DNA from: Variovorax boronicumulans
GTDB lineage: Bacteria > Pseudomonadota > Gammaproteobacteria > Burkholderiales > Burkholderiaceae_C
Length of the DNA: 64,000 bases
Assembly (NCBI RefSeq): GCF_019352895.1
Contig: NZ_JAAAFX010000004.1
Span: forward strand, 2,034,245 to 2,098,244
Reading direction: 5' to 3'
Positions 21,116 to 30,144 of this stretch are shown piece by piece. Position 1 is the stretch's first letter; each line of letters begins with the position of its first letter. Position numbers and translations under genes: made by a program. The notes beneath the pieces are model-generated. The model made no database searches. It saw only the letters and a list, made by a program, of their open reading frames with translations, and was not told the origin of the DNA.

Positions 21116-21314
21116 GGGGCTTTCTCGTCGGACGGCAGGACGCTGGCGCCCGCACGGCGGGCCGTGCGTGGCGCACTCTGTCGATTGAACAGCGTTCATT
21201 CTGCGAGCGACGTGCGCGCGCGTGAACGAAGGCTTCGGCATAGTGTTTCTCGCTCAGCAACTTAGGGCCTGGTCATCCTGTGTCCGGCGACGAGCAGACC
21301 GGCCCCGCGTCCGC

Positions 21315-22427
21315 TCATGCTGCGGCAGCGACACGCGGGCGCAGCAGGGGCAGCACGTGCGCACCCACCACCCGCGCTTCCTCCAGGTTCGGATAGCCCG
21401 ACAGCAGAAAGGCTGTGACGCCCAGCGCCCGGTATTCGGCCAAGCGTTCGGCGACCTGCGTGTAGGAGCCGACGATGGCCGTGCCCGCGCCGCCGCGCAC
21501 CAGGCCCACGCCGGCCCAGATGTTGGGATAGACCTCGAGCGAACGCGCGTCGTCCACGCGCCGGCCCTGGTGCAGGGCGCGCATGCGGGCCTGGCCCACC
21601 GATTCGGAGCGTGCGAGCTGACGCTGTGCCAGGTCGATCGTTTCCTGCGACAGCGGTCGCAGCAGCCGGTCGGCCTCGGCCCAGGCGGCCTCGGCAGTGG
21701 GCCGCGCGATCACGTGGATGCGCAGCGCAAAACCCAGCGGCGGCCGGCCCTGTGCAGCGGTCAGACGGCGCAGGCGCTCGAGCCGCTCCGCGACCATTGG
21801 TGGCGTCTCGCCCCACAGCGCATGCACGTCGGCCTGCGCCACCGACACGCGCTCGGCGATCTCCGAGGCGCCGCCGAAATAAATCGAGGGAACCTGGGCC
21901 GTAGCCGCGGCGCCGAGCCGGCCCACGTCGGCCATGTAGTAGCGGCCCGCATGCTGCAGCGGTTCGCCGCGCCAGACGGCGCGCATCAGGTGCACGAACT
22001 CCTCGGCGCGCTCGTAGCGCTGGTCGTGGTCGAGGAAGTCGCCATAGGCACGCTGCTCCTGCGCGGCGCTGCCGGCCACCACGTTGAGCTGCAGCCTGCC
22101 GGCGCTGAGTTGCTGCAGGGTCGCGGCCTTCTGCGCCAAGGAGGTCGGCAGTTCGAGTCCGGGCCGCAGCGACACCAGGAAGCGCAGATGCCGCGTCTCG
22201 GCGGCCATGGCCGCGGCCAGCAGCCAGCCGTCTTGCGCGTAGGAGCCGACGGGCAGCATCACGCCGTCGAAGCCTGCACCCTCGGCGACCCGCGCCACCT
22301 GCACGAGGTAGTCGACCTCGGGGGCGCGCGAGCCGCGGCTGCCGCCGCGCACGCTGCGCACGGCGGTGTTGACCAGATGGCGGCCGTCGCCGCCGCTTGG
22401 GACGAACCAGTGGAATTGGGTGCTCAT
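21315..22427 (-). CDS. LLM-class flavin-dependent monooxygenase, SsuD-like
   Basis: 370-aa luciferase-like monooxygenase. It opens with the SsuD-type FHWFVPSGGDGRHL and carries GRLQLNVVAGSA, AYGDFLDHDQRY and YFGGASEIAE, all typical of alkanesulfonate monooxygenases. It should use reduced FMN from a separate reductase and oxygen to cleave a C-S bond; the substrate is not defined. Its ATG overlaps the stop of the preceding LLM gene (ATGA), so both are translated from the operon that starts at the TonB receptor. Confidence 0.9.
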   Translation of the reverse strand: MSTQFHWFVPSGGDGRHLVNTAVRSVRGGSRGSRAPEVDYLVQVARVAEGAGFDGVMLPVGSYAQDGWLLAAAMAAETRHLRFLVSLRPGLELPTSLAQKAATLQQLSAGRLQLNVVAGSAAQEQRAYGDFLDHDQRYERAEEFVHLMRAVWRGEPLQHAGRYYMADVGRLGAAATAQVPSIYFGGASEIAERVSVAQADVHALWGETPPMVAERLERLRRLTAAQGRPPLGFALRIHVIARPTAEAAWAEADRLLRPLSQETIDLAQRQLARSESVGQARMRALHQGRRVDDARSLEVYPNIWAGVGLVRGGAGTAIVGSYTQVAERLAEYRALGVTAFLLSGYPNLEEARVVGAHVLPLLRPRVAAAA

Positions 22428-23506
22428 ACGGCGTTCGTGGTGAGGGGGGCACGGGGTGTGGCGACCGGCGTCGCGACCGGGGTCGGCACCGGTCGCACCA
22501 GCGGCAACACCTCTTCGCCCAGGCGCAGCGCGTCTTCCAGTCCCTGTTCGCCGGAAAGCACGAAGTCGTCGACACCGACGGCCTGCAGTTCCTGCAAAAG
22601 GTCGGCTACCGTGCGGTAGTCGCCGACCAGGCCGGCGCCGTCTTCCCAGCGCGGCTGGCCGCGCGTGACACGGCCGCGCAGCGGCCCCACGCCACGCCAG
22701 AGGCCGGACGCGGTGTCGAAGAAACTGCGTGCGGCGGGCGGCGTGCCGGTGGTGGGCCAGGCCGATTGCAGCGCGGCGTCTGCCGCTTGCCAAGCCTCGA
22801 TGTCGGTCTCGCGTGCAATGAGATGCAGCCGGCAGGCCACGCGCAGCGTGCGGCCTTGCGCGGCCGCCAGCGCACGCACCCGCCGGATGCGCTCGGCCAG
22901 TGCCGCGGGCGGTTCGCCCCAGAGCACGTAGGCATCGGCATGCTCGGCGGCGATGCGTTCGGTCGACGGGCCGCTGCCGCCGATGTGCAGCGGCGGCGGA
23001 TGGCGCAGCGCACGGATCAGCCCGGCGTTCTCGACCCGGTAGTGCGGCCCGCGGTGGTTGAAGCCCAGGGCGCTGCCACGGCCCTTCCATGACTGCTTGA
23101 CCACGCGGATGAATTCGGCGGCGCGCTCGAAGCGGTCGTCATGGTTCACCGCGTCCCCGTAGGCGCGGTGCTCGGCCGAGTCGCCGCCCACCAGCAGGCC
23201 CAGCGCCAGGCGCTGGTGGGTCAGGTCGTAGAGCGTCTGCGCGCTTTGCGCGGCCACCGCGGGCAGCATGAAGCCGGGCCGGAATGCGACCACCATGCGC
23301 AACTGTCGGGTGGCGCGCGACAGCGTCGCGGCCAGCAGCCAGGCGTCGGGGCGCTGCGGGCCGCTGGGCACCTGCAGTGCGTGGAAGCCCGCGTACTCGG
23401 CCGCGCGGGCCACGTCGATCCAGTGCGCGGGCGTGGCCGTCGCATCCTTCGCCTCGCGGCGCCGGGCATCGCCTTCGGGGAACAGGCACCAGCTGAATTC
23501 GGTCAT
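22424..23506 (-). CDS. LLM-class flavin-dependent monooxygenase, diverged SsuD-like
   Basis: 360-aa relative of the downstream SsuD-like enzyme. It opens with MTEFSWCLFPEGDARRR, then shows LALGLLVGGDSAEHRAYGD and the LHIGGSGPSTER segment. It is coupled 3' to the next LLM gene (ATGA overlap) and begins 4 bp after the NtaA-type gene ends. The low-complexity PVATPVATP tail is unusual. The ATG at 23506 is preferred because the 20 extra upstream codons overlap the previous gene and show no family sequence. Probably a distinct organosulfur substrate or step. Confidence 0.88.
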   Translation of the reverse strand: MTEFSWCLFPEGDARRREAKDATATPAHWIDVARAAEYAGFHALQVPSGPQRPDAWLLAATLSRATRQLRMVVAFRPGFMLPAVAAQSAQTLYDLTHQRLALGLLVGGDSAEHRAYGDAVNHDDRFERAAEFIRVVKQSWKGRGSALGFNHRGPHYRVENAGLIRALRHPPPLHIGGSGPSTERIAAEHADAYVLWGEPPAALAERIRRVRALAAAQGRTLRVACRLHLIARETDIEAWQAADAALQSAWPTTGTPPAARSFFDTASGLWRGVGPLRGRVTRGQPRWEDGAGLVGDYRTVADLLQELQAVGVDDFVLSGEQGLEDALRLGEEVLPLVRPVPTPVATPVATPRAPLTTNAV

Positions 23507-23510
23507 GCGC

Positions 23511-24863
23511 TCAGGCCGCCTTGGCCAGGGGCTCGGCATAGCGGCTGGCTGGCCGCTCGAGTCCAAGGTTCTCGCGCAGCGTGCGGCCTTCGTACTCGGT
23601 GCGGAAGATGCCGCGCTTCTGCAATTCGGGGATCACCAGGTCGACGAAATCGTCGAGCGACTCGGGCAGCACCGGCGGCATGATGTTGAAGCCGTCGGCC
23701 GCACCGTTCTCGAACCACGACTGGATCTCGTCGGCGATCTTCTGCGGCGTGCCCACCACCACCCAATGGCCGCGCGCGCCGGCCAGGTATTCGTAGAGCT
23801 GGCGCAGCGTGAACTGCTCGCGCCGCGCCAGTTCGATCACCACCTGGTGACGGCTGTTGCGGCCCTTGGGCGGCTCGGGGTAGTAGGGCGGCGGCGCATC
23901 GAGGTCCCAGGCCGAGATGTCCTCGCCGGGCCAGAAGCGTGAGATGGTGTGCAGCCCGATCGAGGGATGGATCAGCTTCTGCAGCTCGGCCCACTTGGCC
24001 TCGGCCTCTTCCTGCGTGCGGCCGATGACCGGCGAGATGCCCGGCAGGATCAGCAGCTGCTCGGGCCGGCGCCCGTACTTCGCGAGCCGGCCCTTCACGT
24101 CGCGGTAGAAGGCCTGGGCCTCTTCGAGGCTGGTCCAGGCGGTGAAGATCGCTTCGGCCGTGGCCGCGGCCAGTTCGCGCCCCGGCTCGGAGGAGCCGGC
24201 CTGCACGATCACCGGATGGCCCTGTGGCGGGCGCTCGAGGTTGAGCGGCCCCGAGACCTTGAAGTGCTTGCCCACGTGGTTGAGCGTGTGCAGCTTCGAG
24301 GGGTCGAAGTACACGCCCGATTGGGCGTCGCGCGAGAACGCGTCGTCGTCGAAGCTGTCCCACAGGCCCTTTACCACATCGAGGAACTCGTGCGCACGTT
24401 CGTAGCGCAGCGCGGGGTCGGGGTGCTTGTCGAGCCCGAAATTGCCGTAGACGTTCTCCGCGCCAGTGGTCACGACGTTCCAGGCCGCGCGGCCCTTGCT
24501 GAGGTGGTCGAGCGAGGCGAACTTGCGTGCCAGAAGGAACGGGTCCTCATAGGTGGTCGAGGCGGTGGCGACGAAGCCGATGTGCTTCGTCACGGCCGAC
24601 AGCGCGGCCCACAGCGTGACCGGCTCGAAGTACGAGACGCGTCCCTGGCGACCGAAGGACGCGTCGTCGCTCAGGTAGCCCAGGCCCGGGCTGTCGGCCA
24701 CGAAGACCTGGTCGAACAGCCCGCGCTCGGCGGTCTGCGCCAGGCGGATGTAATGGTCGATGTTGACGCCCGCATCGATCTGCGAGCCCGGATGGCGCCA
24801 GGCGGCCACGTGGTGGCCGGTGGCCATGATGAAAGCGCCGAGGCGCAGCTTGCGTTGACTCAT
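23511..24863 (-). CDS. LLM-class monooxygenase of the NtaA/SnaA/DszA family
   Basis: 450-aa flavin-dependent monooxygenase of the nitrilotriacetate / pristinamycin / dibenzothiophene-sulfone monooxygenase family, longer than SsuD-type members as expected. Visible family segments are the N-terminal KLRLGAFIMATGHHVAAW, WNVVTTGAENVYGNFG, VIVQAGSSEPGRELAA and a C-terminal FNIMPPVLPESLDDFV. It sits between the TonB receptor (12-bp gap) and two SsuD-like enzymes in one operon. That context favours desulfurisation of an organosulfur compound over aminopolycarboxylate use, but this is inference. Confidence 0.92.
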   Translation of the reverse strand: MSQRKLRLGAFIMATGHHVAAWRHPGSQIDAGVNIDHYIRLAQTAERGLFDQVFVADSPGLGYLSDDASFGRQGRVSYFEPVTLWAALSAVTKHIGFVATASTTYEDPFLLARKFASLDHLSKGRAAWNVVTTGAENVYGNFGLDKHPDPALRYERAHEFLDVVKGLWDSFDDDAFSRDAQSGVYFDPSKLHTLNHVGKHFKVSGPLNLERPPQGHPVIVQAGSSEPGRELAAATAEAIFTAWTSLEEAQAFYRDVKGRLAKYGRRPEQLLILPGISPVIGRTQEEAEAKWAELQKLIHPSIGLHTISRFWPGEDISAWDLDAPPPYYPEPPKGRNSRHQVVIELARREQFTLRQLYEYLAGARGHWVVVGTPQKIADEIQSWFENGAADGFNIMPPVLPESLDDFVDLVIPELQKRGIFRTEYEGRTLRENLGLERPASRYAEPLAKAA

Positions 24864-24875
24864 GGGTCTGTCTCC

Positions 24876-27692
24876 TTAGAGCTTGCCGGTCAGCACGATG
24901 CCGGCCCAGCGGGGAATCGCGGGCGTGTAGCTGTTCCACGTCTGCGAGAGCGGTGTCTTGTTGTCGAACACGTTCTTCACCAGGAAGCTGGCGGTGAAGC
25001 GGCCGTCCAGACGGCCCAGGCCGATCGAGACGTCGGTAATGCTCTTGCCCGGAATCTCGCCGTAGCTCGACAGCGAGTCGTCCGAGTTGTACTTGGTGTT
25101 GTAGGCCGTGTTGAAGCTGGCGAGGAACAGCTTGTCACCGAACACCGGCTTGCGGTAGTCGACGCCGATGTTGAAGGTGTATTTCGAGGCGCCGGGCAGC
25201 GTGCGGCCCGAAAGGTCGGTGTAGGGCGAGGCGCCCGCGTAGCCGTTCTCCAGCGGCTGGGCCGCGTTCTTGAAGTCCTTGTAGCGTGCGTCGTTGTAAG
25301 CGCCCGCGAAGCGGATGGTGGTGTTGCGCAGGCCGCTGTAGGCGCCGTCGATCTCGATGCCCTTGGCCTGCACCTTGGGCACGTTGCCGGTGGCGGTGAC
25401 GTAGTAGTTCTGGCCGTTGTTGTTGAGCTGGGTCGTGTAGACGTCCAGCGCGCGGATCGACTGCTGGAAGTCCTTGATGTTGGTCAGGTAGGTGTTGGCG
25501 TTGAAGACCAGCGTCTTGTCGAGCAGCAGCGACTTGAAGCCCAGCTCGAAGGAGTTGGTCTTCTCGCCCTTGACCAGCGCCGAGACGCCGTTGGTGAGTT
25601 GCGCGATGCCGGCCTTCTCGCCGTACTGCCACGAGACGTAGGTCGTGAGGTTCTCGTTGACCTTGTAGGTCGGGCTGATGACGAACGCGGGCTGCGTGGC
25701 CTTGAAGGGCTCGGCCTCGATCGGGTTGAACAGCGGCCCGAGGTTCGTGAGGCGGATCGCCTTGGCGTCGGCCACCTGCTGTTTCTGCGCCGCGGTCAGC
25801 GAGTTGTAGGCCGCGCCCGGCGCCGCGCCCGCGGCCGTGCCGAAGTACTTGTTGGCCAGCCGGTCGGCCAGCTGCAATTGCGCCGCCGAGTTGCCGCCGC
25901 CGAGCAGGCCGGCCGCGTTCGAATCGAAGCCGCCGAGCTGCACGTCGCGCACCGCCACCGGGTTCAGCTCGAAGCCGTTGCCGTTGGCCTTGATGTAGCT
26001 CGAGCCGATGTTGGTGCGGTCTTCGCGGGTGATGCGCAAGCCGGTCGTGAGCTTGAGCGCCTCGGTGAAGTTCCAGTTGACCTGGCCGAACAGCGCGGCG
26101 CTCTTGTTGTGGATCTGCTGCAGGCCGGGGCGGTTCCAGGCCAGCGACAGGCCGTCGAGCGAGTTCTGCAGCAGATAGCGGCCGGCACCGGTCGCGTCGA
26201 GACGGTTGTATTGCGCACTGCTGGCCAACCAGGCGCCGGCATCGTTGCCGAAGTCCTGCCGGTACTCGACGCTGTTGCGCACGTCCATGAAGTGCAGTCC
26301 GGCCTGGTAGTCAATGAAGCCGCCGGTCTTCGAGCTGATGCGCAATTCCTGGCTGGCCTGCTTGTAGTCGTTCCAGAAGCCGCCGGCATTGCGGTAGACG
26401 TCGAAGGGCGTGCCCTCGTCGTTCTGCGCGTTGAAGTGGTAGTCGCGCCAGGCGGTGATGGAGGTCAGCGTGTGGTCGCCGAGGTTCCAGTTGAGCTCGG
26501 CCGCCACACCGCGGCTGCCGGTGACCAGGCCCTTGGTCGCGTCGGTGTAGATGCTCTTGCCGTCGCTGCCGCCGTACAGGTAGTCGCGGGCATAGCTGAA
26601 GCCGTTCGGGTCCTGGTTGAACCAGCGCCGGCCCAGGCGGGTGGCGGCGTCGGTGGTCAGCGGGTTCACGCTGCCGTCTGCGTAGCTGGTGGGCGTGGGC
26701 GTGCGGATGGTGCGGCCGTTGGTGGTCTCGGCCGAGCGGGGCTGCAGCTCGATCGACAGGCGGGCATTGAAGTCGGCCGAGGGCGTGAGCAGGAACTGGG
26801 CGCGGCCGGCCACGCGGTCGGTCTCCGACCAGCTCTGGTCGCGGTTGAACTCGCTGCGGTTGAGCAGGTCGCCGCGGCCCTTGTCGACCACGAAGGTGCC
26901 GCGCCAGGCCAGCAGGTCATCGACGATCGGGCCGCCGCCGGCGAAGGTGCCGGTCAAGCGGCCACGCTGGCCATAGAGCAGCGAGTAGTCGGCGCTGGGC
27001 GTGAACGAGGGCCGGCGCGTGGTGAAGCTGACGGCGCCGATGCTCGAGTTCTTGCCCAGCAGCGTGCCTTGCGGGCCGCGCGCCACCTCCACCGAATCGA
27101 TGTCGGTGAAGTAGTAGCTCGAGGTCAGCGCGTTGTAGCCCAGGCTCACGCCGTCGACGAGCACGCCGACGCTTGGGTCCTGCGCCTCGGTCTGCGACTG
27201 CTTGCCGATACCACGGATCGCGAGGCTGCTGGTGCGCTGGTTGCCCTGGTTCCAGAAGATGTTGCCCAGGCGCTTGGTGATCGAGTCGATGTCGTTGGCC
27301 TGCAGGCGGTCGAGTTCGCGACCGCCGACCACCGAGACCGACAGCGGCACGTCCTGCAGGCGTTCGATGCGGTTGCGCGAACGCACGACGACGGCGTCGA
27401 GCGCCACCGGTTCGTCCGCGGCCGCGCTGGCGGTGGCGGCCGTGTCGGTGGCCGGTGTCGCCACGGCGGCCGGTGGCTGCTGTTGTTGCTGAGAAAGCAC
27501 TTCGCGCAAGCGGGAGATCTCGGCCTGCAGGTCGGAGATGAGCTTGTCCCTGTCCTGCTGCGCATGCGCCGGTGCGGTGACCAGGAAGGCCGAGGCGAGA
27601 AGCGCCGCGACGGGCGAAAGGCGGAACAGCGAAGACCTGTCCGAAGGCTGGCGATGACGCGATGCGCGGGCCGAGGAATCGATGGCGTGCAT
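24876..27692 (-). CDS. TonB-dependent outer-membrane receptor with N-terminal coiled coil
   Basis: 938-aa outer-membrane importer. A signal peptide ends near A44 (TAPAHA). It is followed by a heptad-like segment (about 47-68, ISDLQAEISRLREVL), a Gln/Pro/Ala linker, a TonB box (near 97-103, ALDAVVV), the plug (about 110-230, with VEVARGPQGTLLGKNSS) and a 22-strand-type barrel ending in LTGKL with aromatic residues before it. The coiled coil between signal and TonB box is not normal for the family. It is the first gene of an operon with three LLM monooxygenases, so it probably imports their organosulfur substrate rather than a siderophore. A sigma-54 promoter lies about 45 bp upstream. Confidence 0.92.
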   Translation of the reverse strand: MHAIDSSARASRHRQPSDRSSLFRLSPVAALLASAFLVTAPAHAQQDRDKLISDLQAEISRLREVLSQQQQQPPAAVATPATDTAATASAAADEPVALDAVVVRSRNRIERLQDVPLSVSVVGGRELDRLQANDIDSITKRLGNIFWNQGNQRTSSLAIRGIGKQSQTEAQDPSVGVLVDGVSLGYNALTSSYYFTDIDSVEVARGPQGTLLGKNSSIGAVSFTTRRPSFTPSADYSLLYGQRGRLTGTFAGGGPIVDDLLAWRGTFVVDKGRGDLLNRSEFNRDQSWSETDRVAGRAQFLLTPSADFNARLSIELQPRSAETTNGRTIRTPTPTSYADGSVNPLTTDAATRLGRRWFNQDPNGFSYARDYLYGGSDGKSIYTDATKGLVTGSRGVAAELNWNLGDHTLTSITAWRDYHFNAQNDEGTPFDVYRNAGGFWNDYKQASQELRISSKTGGFIDYQAGLHFMDVRNSVEYRQDFGNDAGAWLASSAQYNRLDATGAGRYLLQNSLDGLSLAWNRPGLQQIHNKSAALFGQVNWNFTEALKLTTGLRITREDRTNIGSSYIKANGNGFELNPVAVRDVQLGGFDSNAAGLLGGGNSAAQLQLADRLANKYFGTAAGAAPGAAYNSLTAAQKQQVADAKAIRLTNLGPLFNPIEAEPFKATQPAFVISPTYKVNENLTTYVSWQYGEKAGIAQLTNGVSALVKGEKTNSFELGFKSLLLDKTLVFNANTYLTNIKDFQQSIRALDVYTTQLNNNGQNYYVTATGNVPKVQAKGIEIDGAYSGLRNTTIRFAGAYNDARYKDFKNAAQPLENGYAGASPYTDLSGRTLPGASKYTFNIGVDYRKPVFGDKLFLASFNTAYNTKYNSDDSLSSYGEIPGKSITDVSIGLGRLDGRFTASFLVKNVFDNKTPLSQTWNSYTPAIPRWAGIVLTGKL

Positions 27693-27733
27693 GGAATGTG
27701 GAAGTGAGGAGACCGTTGAAGACGATCGCTTTC

Positions 27734-27749
27734 AGCAACCCACATGCCA
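27734..27749 (-). promoter_or_regulatory. Predicted sigma-54 promoter of the TonB receptor / LLM operon
   Basis: Minus-strand TGGCATGTGGGTTGCT: the -24 box differs from TGGCACG by one base, the -12 TTGCT is perfect and the GG-N10-GC spacing is exact. The predicted start is near 27724, about 32 nt before the receptor ATG at 27692. A perfect palindrome 120-147 bp upstream is the natural activator site. Confidence 0.65.
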
Positions 27750-27868
27750 TCGCATGCGAGGACACGCCGAGGCGTGTCGAAAATGCGGGAACCTCCAATG
27801 GGGAACGGTATCGGGGAGGGGCTCGCACGCTCGAATGCGGCTTCCGCACAGCGGTGCTTTTCAAGCAG

Positions 27869-27896
27869 GGGCGATGTTGGAATCACAACATCGCCC
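27869..27896. promoter_or_regulatory. Perfect 11-bp-arm palindrome, candidate upstream activator sequence
   Basis: GGGCGATGTTG (27869-27879), a 6-nt spacer, and CAACATCGCCC (27886-27896) are exact complements. No T-run follows on either strand, so a terminator is unlikely. The centre lies about 158 bp upstream of the predicted sigma-54 start, a usual distance for enhancer-binding proteins, and about 205 bp upstream of the divergent DoxX gene. Confidence 0.6.
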
Positions 27897-28088
27897 GAGG
27901 GGCTGTTGCACCGCAGGCAGCCCGAATACCGGGATGCCAAGCCGCGCAGGCATGCATCGAGCGCGCGCGACGTTCTGCAACGGGCCTCGGACAACAACCG
28001 ATTTCTTCAATGCATATGGCGTGAAGGTCTGAGGCCGGGAGCCCATTGCGTCGATACTGCTTGTCACCCCCTGCAAGGAGAACCGCAC

Positions 28089-28475
28089 ATGAGTCGCCGG
28101 CGCCTGGCCGCCCTGGCCTTTGTCTTTCTGTGGTTCGCACTTGGCGGCGTGGCGCACTTCGCGTTCACCGAGGCGCAGATGCGCATCGTCCCGCCCTGGA
28201 TCGAATGGCCGCGTGCCGCGGTGTGGGTGAGCGGCGTGGCCGAACTGCTGGGCGCGGCCGGGCTGCTGTGGCGTCCCACGCGGCGTGCCGCCGGCATCGG
28301 ACTGATCCTGCTCACGATCGCCGTCACGCCGGCCAACGTGCAGATGCTGCAGCAGGCCGCGCAGTACCCCTCGGTGCCCTACTGGGCGCTGGTGGCGCGG
28401 CTGCCGTTCCAGCTGGTGCTGCTGGCGTTGATCGCGTGGAGCACTTCGGCCTTCGTGCGCCGGCGCGCGGCATGA
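28089..28475 (+). CDS. DoxX-like small membrane protein
   Basis: 128-aa inner-membrane protein with four hydrophobic segments. It resembles DoxX-type or YphA-like families in the HFAFTEAQMRIVPPWI and VSGVAELLGAAGLLW segments. A clear AAGGAG ribosome-binding site precedes the ATG at 28089. It is divergent from the organosulfur operon and convergent with the uracil-DNA glycosylase gene (15-bp gap). Function unknown; relatives are linked to redox or thiosulfate chemistry only loosely. Confidence 0.8.
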   Translation: MSRRRLAALAFVFLWFALGGVAHFAFTEAQMRIVPPWIEWPRAAVWVSGVAELLGAAGLLWRPTRRAAGIGLILLTIAVTPANVQMLQQAAQYPSVPYWALVARLPFQLVLLALIAWSTSAFVRRRAA

Positions 28476-28489
28476 ACCGAGCGCTGCGC

Positions 28490-29185
28490 TCAGCGCCTTG
28501 GCATCAGGGCCTGCAGCCGATTCGCCAGCAACGCCGGAAAGCGCGCGAACCACACGGCGTTGGCCGGCGAGGGATGGGGCAGCGGCGCCAGCGTCAGCGT
28601 GCGTGACCTGCCGGCATGGCAGTAATCGATGCCAAGCGTGGCGTCGTGGCGGTCGTCGCGTGCCCAGAACGCGTCCAGAGCGGCGGCCACTTCGGCTGTC
28701 TGTCCGATCGCGAACCAGAAGAAGGCCTCGCGGCCCAGCACGATCACCTGCTCGCCCTGCCAGGTGTCCATCAGCAGGCTGGCCATCAGCGGCTGAAAGC
28801 GCCGTTTGACGGCCATCGACCAGGCCTTGTTGCCCACCGGCTTGTAGGGCACGGTGTTGAGCCAGAACACGTCGGCGCCAGCGGCCACCGCCTGCTCGAA
28901 GTCCGGCGCCGCGGCGTCTTCGCCGAAGCGCCGGCGGTGCAGCGCGCTGCGCACCAGCTGGCCGGCGCGCCCGATGAAGGCCAGGCCGTGTTCGACCTCG
29001 CTGCGGCCCGGGTCGCGGCCGAAGATGCACAGCGGCGCATCGGCCGGCCCGAGGCCGATCACCGGCTCGCGCCAATCGCGGCCGCTTTGCGCGTAGGCCG
29101 CAAGGTCGATGCCGGCCGTGCCTTCGGCTTCGCGACGCAAGGCGTCGTGCTGGGCGGCCGTGAGCACCGCGGGCGGGCGCGCCAT
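28490..29185 (-). CDS. Uracil-DNA glycosylase superfamily protein (family 4/5-like)
   Basis: 231-aa DNA repair enzyme candidate. Motif A appears as GRDPGRSEVEHGLAFIGRAG, close to the family 4/5 pattern (GxxPGxxE...GxxFxGxAG), and motif B as LPHPSPAN near the C-terminus. It would remove uracil or other damaged bases. The [4Fe-4S] cysteines of family 4 enzymes are not obvious. It is followed by the M23 peptidase gene on the same strand (upstream, 4-bp gap). Confidence 0.82.
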   Translation of the reverse strand: MARPPAVLTAAQHDALRREAEGTAGIDLAAYAQSGRDWREPVIGLGPADAPLCIFGRDPGRSEVEHGLAFIGRAGQLVRSALHRRRFGEDAAAPDFEQAVAAGADVFWLNTVPYKPVGNKAWSMAVKRRFQPLMASLLMDTWQGEQVIVLGREAFFWFAIGQTAEVAAALDAFWARDDRHDATLGIDYCHAGRSRTLTLAPLPHPSPANAVWFARFPALLANRLQALMPRR

Positions 29186-29189
29186 CGGC

Positions 29190-30098
29190 TCAGGCCGCCG
29201 GAACGAACAGGGCCGGGTCGACCATCGTGCGGTTGAGCATCACGCCCCAGTGCAGGTGCGGTCCGGTCACGCGGCCGGTGGCGCCCACGGCACAGAAGCG
29301 GTCGCCGGTCTTGAGCTCGTCGCCGACCTTGACGTCGATCGCGCTCAGGTGGCAGTACATCGTGAGCAGGCCACCGCCGTGGTCGAGCCAGACCGTGCCG
29401 CCGTTGAAGAAGTAGTCGCCGGTGTCGATCACGCGGCCCGGCAGCGGTGCGCGCACGGCCGTGCCGGTGGCTGCGGCGATGTCCATGCCGCTGTGTGGAT
29501 TGCGCGACTGGCCGTTGAACACGCGGCGCAGGCCGAAGGAGCTGGAGCGCCGGCCCGGCACCGGCACGCGCATCTGCAGGTCGTGTGCCGGCACCTCGGT
29601 GAAGGCGGCCATCACCTTGGCCTGGTGGTCGCGCTCGCGTTCGTAGCGCGCCTGGTCTTCGGGTGACAGGTCGACCTTGCCCGGTGCGACCTTCAGGCGC
29701 TGCTCGCTGTATTGCTTGGTGGCGATGGCATAGGCGATGGGCTGGTCGCCGGCGCCTTCGGTGCGTCGAACGATGTGCGCGTTGCCGGGGCGGGCTGCGA
29801 GCGGGATGCCGACCAGCGCGGTCCATTCGATCGGGTCGCCGATCACGAGCAGCGGCAGATCGTCCGTGGTGCGCGCCACGGGGCGTGTGGCCGCGGTGCC
29901 GAGCGACAGCCGCGCGACACCGCCGGGCACCGCCGATGCGTGCGGCCAGACCTCGGACGAGGCCGGAGAGGCCGCAGCGGCCCTCGACTTGGCGGCGAAG
30001 ACCGGCGCCGCGGGCAGCAGCAGCGCGCCCAGCGTGCCGATCAACGCACTGCGGCGCGTGGCGGGGTGAGGGGAAGACGGGTGATTCTGAATGGCCAT
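29190..30098 (-). CDS. M23-family zinc metallopeptidase, periplasmic
   Basis: 302-aa peptidoglycan endopeptidase-type protein. The N-terminus (TRRSALIGTLGALLLPAAPVFA) is a signal peptide, possibly Tat-like because of the twin arginine. The lysostaphin-like domain is C-terminal, with NPHSGMDI (HxxxD) and HLHWGV at 281-286 (HxH) as zinc ligands. It would cut peptide cross-links or stems during wall turnover. Both zinc motifs are intact, so it is probably active rather than an EnvC-like activator. Confidence 0.9.
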   Translation of the reverse strand: MAIQNHPSSPHPATRRSALIGTLGALLLPAAPVFAAKSRAAAASPASSEVWPHASAVPGGVARLSLGTAATRPVARTTDDLPLLVIGDPIEWTALVGIPLAARPGNAHIVRRTEGAGDQPIAYAIATKQYSEQRLKVAPGKVDLSPEDQARYERERDHQAKVMAAFTEVPAHDLQMRVPVPGRRSSSFGLRRVFNGQSRNPHSGMDIAAATGTAVRAPLPGRVIDTGDYFFNGGTVWLDHGGGLLTMYCHLSAIDVKVGDELKTGDRFCAVGATGRVTGPHLHWGVMLNRTMVDPALFVPAA

Positions 30099-30144
30099 CG
30101 GGCAAGTCTAGCGAGCGCCTTCGGCACCACCGGACGAGAGCCCT

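Larger units (their letters stand above)
27693..28088. other. 396-bp divergent regulatory region
   Basis: No convincing gene is seen here. It holds the sigma-54 promoter and palindrome of the TonB receptor operon and, at its right end, the ribosome-binding site (AAGGAG) of the plus-strand DoxX-like gene. Open frames across it continue from the receptor or DoxX frames and have no family features. Confidence 0.7.

Noticed and set aside
21256..21270. A sigma-54-like site upstream of the second activator
   Set aside because: GG-to-GC spacing is 9 and the -24 box is poor.
23949..27707. A 1252-codon open frame on the plus strand across the TonB receptor and the NtaA-type gene
   Set aside because: Antisense shadow caused by high GC at third positions; its composition is not protein-like and it has no family motifs, while the minus-strand genes have full domain sets.
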